Positions 47,774 through 59,700 of a stretch of 64,000 nucleotides of DNA are shown here, piece by piece. Every line of letters starts with the position of its first letter. Positions within the stretch are counted from its first letter, which is position 1. The DNA is taken from the NCBI GenBank assembly GCA_030248225.1, contig JASANE010000851.1, positions 115,873 through 179,872 on the forward strand, given 5' to 3'. Position numbers and translations under genes: made by a program. The notes under the pieces are model-generated. The model worked only from the letters and a program-made list of their open reading frames with translations, did no database searches and was not told the origin of the DNA. This DNA is from Trileptium ribeirensis. Taxonomy: Eukaryota > Nematoda > Enoplea > Enoplida > Thoracostomopsidae.

Positions 47774-50700
47774 CTAAGTACTTTGAAATTTTGTAAAACC
47801 AAAAGGTTAAAAAATACTTACTAGAGTCTTCCAAGTTAATACTCGGATTACTCGACAATGAGCTCGTTCTGTCAGTATCGCGCGGTAATTTTTTATGCTT
47901 TAGTATGATTCGACGGCGTAATGAATTAGGTGACGGAAGCTGAGTTGCGTTAAGGTCGACCGGTGCAGTTAACAATAGATCGCCGAAAATTTCACGAAAC
48001 AAAATTGCCATTTGGCGCTGAAACGGTAGCGAGCAATTATCTTCAATGCTCAGGATGACTGGATAGTCAGATGTGACAAAGGCATATTCCTTAAAGTGTA
48101 GACACATACAAAATCATTCATACATTTTATATATATAATCATATTTTTTTGCACATAATTAGCACATTTGCTTTACAAAAATAATTGGCGTAATATTTTA
48201 TGCTTTAATTTGGCTTTTTAAAATTCAGTACTAACAAAAAATGACTGTCACTCGCTTTAAGCCAACATTTGTTCTAAAATAAAATTTTATTATTAATTTT
48301 AACATTTTCAAAATCTCGTGCGAGCCACCTGCTAAGAATGACGACAGTCAATTATGACGAGTACTGTATAGCAACGAAACAGCGAGTTATAGAGCGTGAA
48401 TTTCATAAGCTTAAGTAGACTCAATAACCAATCTGCACAGAGTTTTATTGTAACGACTCTAAAAATGTTTGACTTGAAATGAACTTCGCTTGTTTTGGGT
48501 TTAATGTAGCGTTTATGATATAATGTCCCAAAAATGTTTTCAACCTGTGTAACCCACACGCTGTCAATCACACCGTCGACAACAGGGTGTCTTAGACAAT
48601 TCCGTGCTTGTCATAAAACTTTTTAAGAATAGTTAGCTAAGGGTGTTGCCATTTAACGACAGCGTCAAAGACACCTTTTCTTATTTGCAGTTTCACAGAA
48701 GGTATATTGCATACCATCTTGTCAACGTGCGTATTTTCTATCATACATCGAAATTTTCAAAAAACTAACAACACAATGGAATAATACAAAGCATTAGCTA
48801 CAGAAAGTGTGCGTTCCTGTTATGCACCATTTACCTTAAGATGTGCAGCAGGGCCGTATTTTGTCACAGTCTGCCGCCGCTCTAAGGTCATGCTTGGCTA
48901 GCCGCGATCAGCCACCGTGACATTTTTTGCTGCGCCAGGCCTTACAAATATATAGCTAATAGTAAAGTGAGGCAAAACGAAGATGGTAAATTGTCACAAG
49001 GACAGGAATCGGCTCTAAAAGCCAGAAATATGTGACGACAATGGAAAATCGCTAAAAATGAAAATTGATGATAGTTATGGTCACATATTCGTAAAACATC
49101 CTTCCAGTTACAATAGCATAATTTTCATGCATGAAAAAGCATGTTTTACATAGCTACTACGTTGGCTAGTAAAAGGCGCTTAAACAAAAATTTTGAAAAT
49201 AGCGATGTTTACGTATGTATTTTGCCTGAATTTATGCACTTTGCTTTTAATTACTACTAATCTTGCCTTATTTAGGCCTAGAGCTAAATATTTCGATGTA
49301 ACACAATCTTCTAAACTGAATGTAATAAATATTTTTCAGTTACCCGTCCCGACTATCAAACCCTGACACATACCCACTTCCGGCCCGTACAAACATACTA
49401 ACATATCTTAGCTATTTATTTTTTATGAAGGGCCGGGTGTGGCTGTGCGTTTTTGTCACGAGCCGCCGGAATTGGCTCTCTGACAAAATCCGGCGCTAGG
49501 TGCACACATATTAAGGTAAATGATGCATTAATTCGCAAAAATGGTAGCTACCAATGAGCGCGACACCGTAAAGAAAAATAGTCGTATACCCTTTAGAATC
49601 GACTTACGATATGATAATGACCCTGACTGTTTATACGGTAGGATCGTGACTACAGAGGGACTAAAATTCCAAATAAATAGTGGGGACATTACAAGGCCGG
49701 CACGCCGCATAATTCGACGAAATTGATATTTGTTTTCAACCGAATATTAATCCTCTATGATAGTATACGATTTTGTTTGCATTCAATTAGTATAATTTTA
49801 TTACGGCATCGGTCATAACAGCACAGTCTCGATTTTTGCAAAATATCTTATGGCTAGGATAGTTGGCTGTAACTACAATATATTTTGAAAAAGAAAGACG
49901 CAAATACATCGAAAATATTTATTCAATAGAATGACAAATACCTTAATTGTTTTAAGCACATCAACAAACTGAAGCTTTGAAGTCAATGTATATCCGTGAT
50001 AGATGACAATGTCCAATGCTCCTTAAACAAGATATATCGTTATGCTTAGGTAAATTTTGTATTCTCTATTAATAGTTTCTAGTTCTAGTATCTTCTAAAA
50101 ATTTATATACAACTGAATTCATGTTTTCGTGCACACAACAACGTACCTGCTTTAGCGAAATGAAAGTGCTTGGCTAATGATCCGACCATCAGGCCCGAAC
50201 GTAAGAGGTCATATTAAAGCAGCCAATACGTTACTAACATCAGGCGATGTAGGATATAGTCTCAACTAATATACGTGTTCTAGCGTTTTATACAGTGTTA
50301 ATATTATAACATGAGTCAAGAAAAACAATAAATCAGCAAGAATTATTTTCAAACAGCGTAGGAGAAAAATTCACTCATTCTAGAACATGCATAGAGGGTG
50401 ACATCACTATTTGGAGATAATAATCATCTCTTTTCGCTTTTCCGAAGCACAAAATGAAATGGCAATGTACAATGAAGCGTGCCGAAAAAAGAGAAAAGAA
50501 TCTCTAGAAACAAATAATTTGAAAATAAGTAATTATTATAAATACCGATGTCAATTATTTTTACATTTCAATTATTAAAGAAAATAGCAGTGGATGCCAA
50601 CTAATTATTGACATCAAATTAATATAGTAACCACGAATAGGCATCAAATTTTGGAGCCACCACGAGCACACCTTCTATAATGACGTTATAATACAACCCG

Positions 50701-53700
50701 CACAATGACATTAAAACGATTAATGACAGATGTCACCGAATAATATCTGCACATGCAATGTTAACAAACTAAGCTTACAAACACATATTTTTACACGCGA
50801 ATACAAAATGCACTAACTACGATGCTATTTAGCACGGCAACCTTTATGAACAGTATGCTCGGCCAGACCCCACGACTTAGATAACTCGGCTTAATCCGGC
50901 CAACAATAATTTTGCGGTCTGGCATACTTTTTACGAAACATATGCAATATATTACTCCAACCAGTCTCGCCTTGCAAAGTCTCACGTTTCCGTAGCGATA
51001 AACAAATTTAAATCGATGGGATTTAATTCACTTCTGTGATTACAATGAACAGTATATTATTTCATTACATCACTTGACAGTGAGTTAGTAGTCTATCAAT
51101 TTGACAATCCGTAGCCTATCATAATATTTACTCTCAACTTCAGCGCACACGAACATAATACACCACAGCTCCCGAACGCTACATAGAATGCGCAAAGCCA
51201 CAAAGCCGCTTGCTTCAGAGCATTAATCGACATTTGTGTAAACATTATTAAGCGCAACCGGCAGACACAATATAAAGCAACACAGTATAATGTATTTTTT
51301 ATTGTTTTTTGCAAATATACCTTCGAGACCGTCCCAGCAGTCTAGCTCAATACACCGACAGCCCATCATCAGCGCACGGGCATATGCGTCAAGCGACGAT
51401 TCCGATTTCAATTGGTCACCGGTGAGATACGTGTTGTGTGACGAGGCAATCCAATATCGATTTAACGGAAGATCCATATCCTGTTGATAGCATAATGTTG
51501 TCCAGCAGAGTGAAACGTAAACATCACGTGTCAAACTCATATAAATATCATCAATAATACTAAACTATTTTTTTGCCTCTAGGCCCCTGGTCACGTTAAA
51601 ATCTAGGTTAAGCTCCCACATACGGTCAAATATTTTTTGAATAGTGACATACCTTTAAATGTTGTCAGACTGTTTAATTTTATGGAAAATTTTCCAGTCG
51701 CCGATGGGTCGCTGACAAAGTATATATTAAAACTACGGCTACAGTTATTACTTTAGAGCGCAGGAGCGCACCTTTCGCAACTCAGTTAAACAATACTCGA
51801 AAATTAATCATTGTATTGTACCGTAATACTGCGAAATTTCACCCTACGTTTTCTCAAGACAATATAATTTTTTTAATTAGTTGAAGCCAGGAATATTTAT
51901 TACAAATTTTACCTTAGTATTCTCTGAATAAGTGTAAATCTATGTTCCTTGAAAATCACCATCATTATACTATAAAAGCCGTATCTCTGTGTCTGCGTCT
52001 GCAAGAAATTCGAGGTTTGAATCAAGGGATGACCTAATTTTTTTCAACTTTTTAGGTTGTGAGTTATTTAGCGTAATTTGACCCTATGAGTCGACTGGAG
52101 TGATTAGTTTTCGTCTCCGAGGTCTCAGTAAGGAGCTTTGGGGACCAGGATACCCTCATTACGGGACAACCCCTATTATGAGTGTCAAGGGTCAAAATAA
52201 TCGGAAAAATGAAGTTAGTCTCTATAAGGTAATTTGACCGGCAGAGTCGATTGTAGTTGCTAATTTTTGTCTGTGATGTTCCGGTATGGAAAGAATACCA
52301 TTGGAAGGCCGCCACCGTTATATGAGCCTCGGTGGTGCAGAAATCGAAAAAAACGAACTTAGTCTTATGTAAGGTAATTTGACCGGCTGAGCTGATTGGA
52401 GCGGTTATTTTTGGTATCCGAGGTACCAGTAAGGAGTCATGGGAACCAGCGTATCCTCGAAATGGTACCACTCCTATACGAGCCCCATGGGTGCAAAAAT
52501 TGGAAAAAAATAAGTTAGTCTCTACAAGGTAATTTGACCCGCTGACTCGATTGGAGTGGTTAATTTTTGTCTCTGAGGTTCCGGTAAGGACAATGTACCA
52601 TTGGAAAGCCGCCACTCCTATAAGAGTTTCAGGGGTCCAAACTCGAAAAAATAAACTTAGTCTTATATGTAGTTATTTGACCCGCCGAGTTGATTGGAGT
52701 GATAAATTTTCGTTTCCTACGTTCAGGTAAGGAGCTATGAGGGGTCATACTACCCTAAGGGCACCGCTCCTATATGAGCCCGAGGGGTTCAGAAGCCGAA
52801 GTTAGTCTCGCATAAGGTAATTCGACACGCCGAGTCGATTGGAGATGTTAATTTTTGGGTTCAAGGTTTAAATAACACTGAACCCTTGGACGTATTGAAT
52901 ATTTTTATTTTCAAATACAATTTCTTTACGATTATATAAATACACAAACGGTTTGCGCTGTTTATGCTACGGGTTTCTCCAGATGTCTCATTTTCTACTC
53001 AAAACCGGGCCGCAGGCCCAGCAGCCAAGGTGGCCACCATCCTGGTAATATACTAACATGTATTACAAAGCCACCCGTTAGGTTAGATTATACAACAGCA
53101 TTTTACGCCAACGATCAGAGTCGTCGCAAGAGGGAGCGCCCACTCTCCACTTTGTACTGACATACGTGAAAAAATCGATTGATCATGTTATAATAAAATT
53201 AATGTAAACGACCGGCGCCTCCACTTTTAAAGAGCATGCGACGCCCATGGCACAACTATAACTTTGACAAATTTGGGTAGCTCATTAGGTTCCGTCGAGA
53301 TTAACTTTGCGCTTCAAAGGCTTATTTCATTGTGATAAATTGCTCTCCTTTTCACGAACAAGATAAGCAGTCAGCTTGTTCAAAAAGTGATAAAATTGAC
53401 GTCTTACCGCATATGACTTCAAAATGGACAGTTGATTTGCCAAGATTTGCGCACTATGCATCTGCTTAGAGCGACAACTCTACTTAATTTCACTTTCCTA
53501 TATATCCTTTATTCAGGGAATCCAAAACATCATTTTTATAACACAAGTTTAGTGATTTTCCCTTTGGATTTGGCAAAAAAATTATGGCGATTGCTGGTCT
53601 TTCATGCGACTTTAGGCCTGCTCTGAGGTTGCTCCTCGCTATCGGTCCACTCGTTGCAACATAATTTATAGTTACAAGTGCATGCAGATGAACGTTAAAA

Positions 53701-56700
53701 CGAAATTAATTCCATTTTATTCAATATTAAAAATATTTGTTTAGAAAACCTTTGACGTAATAAATTTTCTAGAGGATCATCAGCTACAACTGTTTTCCTT
53801 TGTATTTGAAACGGCGCTGTTCGTACCTGACAAATTGTATCGTTTACGGAATCCCAAAGGCTATTCTGACGTGAAAACAGATAATCAAGAAACTCTTCTC
53901 GCGTCAAGTAAAAGCCTAAATATTAAACAATGTCAGTTAAATATAGCCTAATTTTGAAGCTAACATAATAGTTGGGAATATCAAAAATCCGAAACCACGA
54001 CCATTTGAAAATCGTTACAGGAAAATGAGGCAACTTTTTTGTATTTGGGTTTTGGCGCTAATGCCATTCGTTAACCTAAAGGAATGGCGATTATGTCGCA
54101 TGTTTTATTTTGGTGAAATGGCAGCATCCCAAAGACGTGCCCCAGCAAACATAATCATATCAGGTCAAAAACTAGTCCATTTTAAGCGTAGATCGATTAG
54201 AATTTATCGAGAACACTTACTAAAATTGTAGGAAGGACTAGCAGAAAGATTCTTGGCTAGAGCAACTATTAGCTTGCTTTTATTAAAACCATATCAAAAA
54301 CCGCGATGTACTACATTAAATGCACTCATTAATTTATCAAGGGCTTTCCAACTTAACGCAGTGGCATAACAAGCCGTAGTGCCGAAAGCTGAATTACTAG
54401 AGCAAAAAAAGCAACGTTAACAACATGTTGAAATTTAATAAAAAATTCTCCAAACGAAAATTTGAAAAAACCCACATGTAACCTTTGAAAGCTATATTTA
54501 GTCCAATTTTTCATTCATATTTGAAAAATCATATTGTCTGTCCAATTTTTTTGATTTTGTTATAAAATGGAAAATAATTTTCCAGTCCTAACAATGCCAT
54601 TTGTATGTCACTCAATAAAATATTGAAAACAAATAGAACCCTTTTATAAAGTTACTTCATTATCTAAAATATCGAAAACAAGCGAAAAAATCGATCCCCA
54701 TCGGAAAGATTATTCCATTATCGTCTCACGTCTTTTGATAGTTATTTCGCTCATAGAAGCACCGAACCCAATCAAAACGCTGAACCCCTTACGGCAAACC
54801 AAAATTTTCCTTCAGTCGCTAAAATGACAAAAACAAGTGTTTGTTGCACGTTATTAAGTGAGTGTCATTTTTGGTTAGTACATCTGCAATCTCAAGAGTA
54901 TCTGAGAACTGTAAACGAAATTTTATTCATAAATACTAAGACAATAAGGGGTTCGCCAACCCCTAACATAAGTAACAAAACAAAACAATTATCTGCAGCA
55001 CTGGAGTATGAAATTAGGATAAAGATCAACGCAGCATCCACGAAAAACTCTTCAAGATAAACTAAATTAATATATAAAGCGCCTAAATTAATGGAAATCA
55101 TACTAGCACATTTCGTAAATCGATATAACACCGATAAGGGTGCATAACATAGTTTACCTTTATGACGTTCAAAACTTTAATTTTCTACATTTCTATTTCA
55201 GTAAAAGAAATAGTGTTTTGAAGTTACACGCTCAAAATGGTGTCGACAAACTGCAGGTTTAAGATTTTGGTCAACTAATATTCTATATAGATGGATCAAC
55301 GTAGAATTACCAAATGTAAACTAAAAGCTTTAGAAATGTTGCTCATGGTATTTTTATGTGTACGCCCACGACAACGTTATTTTTTAACATCAGCTAGTTT
55401 AAAATGCGCATATACTCTTGATTTTTAGCTGTACTTTGCCAAAAATTGTGCTCTCACTAAAATATGCAAATACACTCGTTGCACGGCAGCAACATGCCGA
55501 AAATTTAAACATCGCTATTTCTGGCAAAGGGTCGACAAACCATACTCGGCTTCACAGCGGTACAGAAAGTGGTCCCACAAAAATGTTAAGGTCAACTAAG
55601 TTGTAGATCTCGATTACCGATTCTCCGATTTTGATGCGAAGCTTGCGTCGTGAAATATGGGTTGTGAAGGACTGGTGGGAAGTACGGCCAAATTTGGTAA
55701 AGAACCCTTCAAGACCTGTTTTTGCCATTTTGGCCCCGAATATGTGGTCAGCGCTGTTCGTGTTCAACTGAAAAACACATCCTCATCTTTTCTGCTATCG
55801 AATAAAAAAATTTTGATATCAATATTGTTATACGAACAGCAATGAAATTGTAGTGCATTAATGATATAACGATGTACATCACGTACAAACGTGATGATTA
55901 TGCAGTCTGAATATATGAACCAAATCGGATCAGTGTTTAACATGTTATATAATACCAAAATGCCTGTTTCAGGTTATACACCTTCAGCCATACATTTTAA
56001 AGAAACACCGTAATTTTACAATTACACTTAGCCAAGATGATTACAAAATCTCCATTAGAACCATATTTATGACAAAAATTTTTTCTATTTTTATGGGTCC
56101 TTACCACCGAAAACTTTCGCAAAAAATTTTTCCCCACAAATGTACAATTCGAACCGCATCTACCAATTGAGTCCAATCCGGCTGTCCACAGTGGGGAAAC
56201 GGGGTTGAGGACTCCACCCACATTCCAAATCCCCCATCTTCGTGAGATGTTCCCCCATGTTCGATTAATTCTATAAATTTTTTACGTATAAAAAGTTATG
56301 TTTTTTGTTTGCAAATTGTTTTTTAAACATTAATTACCACTATTTATAATGCTAAAATATCGTTTTAGCTTGAAAATACATTCAATAGTAAAAATGCATG
56401 AAAATATGGAAATATTTAGTATTTTTAAGCAAAATTTACCACCCCCCACTTTTCGGAGGGCTGTGGACAGGTCAGCCAATGGTATATGACTCAAATAGTA
56501 TAGCAGTCCAAAGGCTACGGAGTTATGTCAATGAACTCGATCGTAACTCTCAAATAGTTGCTTAGTCTCTGCGGTAGACCACCCAGGAAATAGACGTCGA
56601 AAACAACGTTTAGTAAGAAACACACTGGGGACTATCTCTTTGCCGGGTGACCCAGGCTTCTCCAGCTTTGTTCAATGTTACTGCGCGTAAAAGCTTTAGA

Positions 56701-59700
56701 TTAGCGATTCCTTAGTTAGGCTAGAGAATATTCGTGAAATGCCTTGAAGACTTTCCTTGTTATGGCCTTAGATATTGATGAATGCAGCACTAACAAATGT
56801 AATTAATCTTTTCACAGGTGTTAACCTTGGGTGCAATACCATGAGTGAAGCGATAGCGATTCAAATAGGCGAGTGACATAATGTGCATAGTTGTTAAAGT
56901 AGATAAAGTATTCAACCCAAATTCATCCGCTGCAGCGAACCATTGACTGTATTTAAATAATCACAAGTAATAGCTTGAGCTGATTGTGCTGTAACCCTTG
57001 CAGTAACCGTCCTTCAACAATAATACCAGGTGTTCGATTATGGAAGTAAAAAATAGATTACCTGAATTCAACCGCTCCAGCGATCTGTCGACGTCTATTA
57101 AATAGTCGTGCATCATCGCTTCAGCTGATTGTATTCCAATTGGATAATCCAACATTTGTTCGCTTTCAATAAACTCATGGAAACCAGAAAGCTGTATACG
57201 ATAACCGTCACTCGAATAAGACGAGAAGCTCCCTACAATTAAAGCTACATACAAATATATGATAACGCAAGATATATACAATATTATGCTTTTTAGGCGA
57301 CCAATTGTCTTTATTTTTATATGCCTGAAGTATCCCAGTGCCAAAATTCCTGGACACTGTGCTTAAAATTGAGTTTAGTGAAATTTCATAGAACTGATAA
57401 CTTGATTAGCTACACCACATTACAACCGAACCACAGAATACATTCCTTTCGAAGTTACAACCCATACACACTCAAAAACAGACAATGTTTGATTATGCCA
57501 AGGCCTCAAATTGCATTTTGTGCCTCAGAAAGGCAACAACACGGCTGCAACACGTCAAGAACATCGTAGCGTTCATATTCAATATCATAGATCTATGATT
57601 CCCGCTACCGCCAGAGCAAAACTTTAGACACGCTAGCCTTTCTAGATTTAACAAAATAGACCAATTCAAAATTTTAGATTTAACTAAACAGACTCATACT
57701 TGACCATTTTGCATTCAAATTAAGTATTTCGAGCATCAGTGAGGAAAAGATATGAACAATGTAGACTTGATACAAATTTTGAAACTAATGCATAAACCTA
57801 TAATCTAAAATAACCAAAAAAGTTGATTGTCAAATTTTTGATATTTCAGTCCTAGTTACAATCAGAATCACGTGCACATAAAATTGAACACAGACGAAAT
57901 CGAACGATAGCAAAATCAATCGATCTTCGTTTGAACGAAATTCGTTAAATTATACAGAAAACTAACATCTTTCATTAAAATATTTTTTTTATTTTTAACA
58001 CAATCGAAATTAGTTAAATTGTTAAACGAGAACTAACATTTTTATATTTTTTTATTTTAACGCATTCGAAATTCGTTATATTAATAAATTTTGGATTAAC
58101 GATCGATTTTCGTTTAAAAGTAAACGATCGAAATCGAACTAAACTTCATTCGATTTTTGAGCACTTTATGCTAATTGTAACTGTAAATAATAGTGATTAA
58201 CATTTGTCATTATGCTTCCATACCAGAAAGCCTCAGTGGCTATTATATATCTTGAGTGAATTTCAAGGCGTTAAAGTAGGCATTAAGATGAGAAAATAAG
58301 ACTATATTATTATAATAAATTAGTTTTAGAAAAATAGGAGCGACGCGGGGCCGTACATTTTGGATTGTATCGGTGATAAATGTGTGGTTTTAAGTTGCAC
58401 CACTAGCTACAAATTGAGCATGGGTGTTTCAGACGTATCCAAGTTATATGCTATATTCTCATTTCGGCAAGCTTTGTTCGCTGTGCGTCAATGTATGTAA
58501 TACATTATAAAATTCTTTACTATACTGCGTAGCCTTAATCTTATTGTCCGATACTCTTATTCTTAAGCTTGCTTTGCAAAAAAAAATTTGTCATTTTAGT
58601 TCTCAAGCAAAGTTCAGCTAAAACGAAGCATCGCTGGAGGCTCGCTATTTTTAAAAGACCACAAGGCAACGCCTTACATACAAAAATATTCGACAAATCT
58701 ACCGTCAATACATTGAACATGTTCGATATAGTAGATGCAAAGACCGTAACTAGCAAAGGTAAAATAAACTCGATAATGCAACGCAAAGGCGTCCCAAAAC
58801 CTTCAAAAGTGGACGGGGGAGGTAGTTAACATTCATCTTGTTATAACCAAATCAGTTAATTTTTTCACCTTGGTCAGTAAAACGTATGATCATTACGCAA
58901 TGTCCACCCCTCTTGCAACTCCTATTGCCCGTAATGCCAAAAGCGGAAATCCGTGTTACTGGCATGTCCACAGCCCACCGAAAAGTGGGGGGTGGACTTC
59001 GGGGGCCTTATGTTCATTCTCGGGTGAAATTTAAAAATTGTGGGGGGGGGGTAATTTTGCTTAAAACACTAAATATTCCCATATGTTCATACAGCCTCAC
59101 TACCGTGAATGTATTCTCAAGCTAAAAACGATATTTTAGCATTATAAAGAGTCGTAATTAATGTTTAAAAAACAATTTGCAAACAAAAAACAAATTTTCG
59201 GACTTAGTTGAACATGGGCGTTCGGTCCAGTGGGGAGACGGACATGGGGAAAACCTCACGAACATGGGATTTGGAAAGTGGGGTCTCCCCTGTCGCGAAT
59301 ATTCAAGAATATTCGACGAGTATTGTTGAATACGAAACTTTTGGTAATGTACTATTAATGCGTTGGAAATTAAAGATGAGAGTATCCTAATGGGTATTTA
59401 TGCCCTACGGTATCTCTGAAGTTTCATTCGCTTTCGTTCTAATAGTTACTGCAGGACGGAGGACAACGATTCGCTGTATCGTCTTTATGAGCCCAATGGC
59501 AAGTGCCACCGCTTCGTCACAAATGCCGCGATAGCTGTTCTTACTATTCTACTTCCGTCAGCTTCGTCAGGCAACATTATCGACAATGGCAAATCATCAT
59601 CCAGTCAGCAACGTGGCATAAGTAATAATATGGGACACAAAAGCGTGGATAATTTCCCCATGCTTGGGTATGTTCTATATAATACGTACTACTTTCAGGA

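Noticed and set aside
49541..49726. 61-codon plus frame next to the long-TIR element
   Set aside because: Basic, coding-like end ([13 protein letters not shown]), but too short and isolated to support a gene. The opposite strand is equally open.
52064..52615. 183-codon minus-strand open frame
   Set aside because: It runs through the tandem satellite and its peptide repeats with the unit length. Codons simply follow the repeat.
53340..53385. SH2-like peptide AYLVREKES on the minus strand
   Set aside because: It lies upstream of the PLC-X exons, the wrong side for PLC-gamma SH2 domains, has no flanking SH2 sequence or splice sites, and stops after a few codons.
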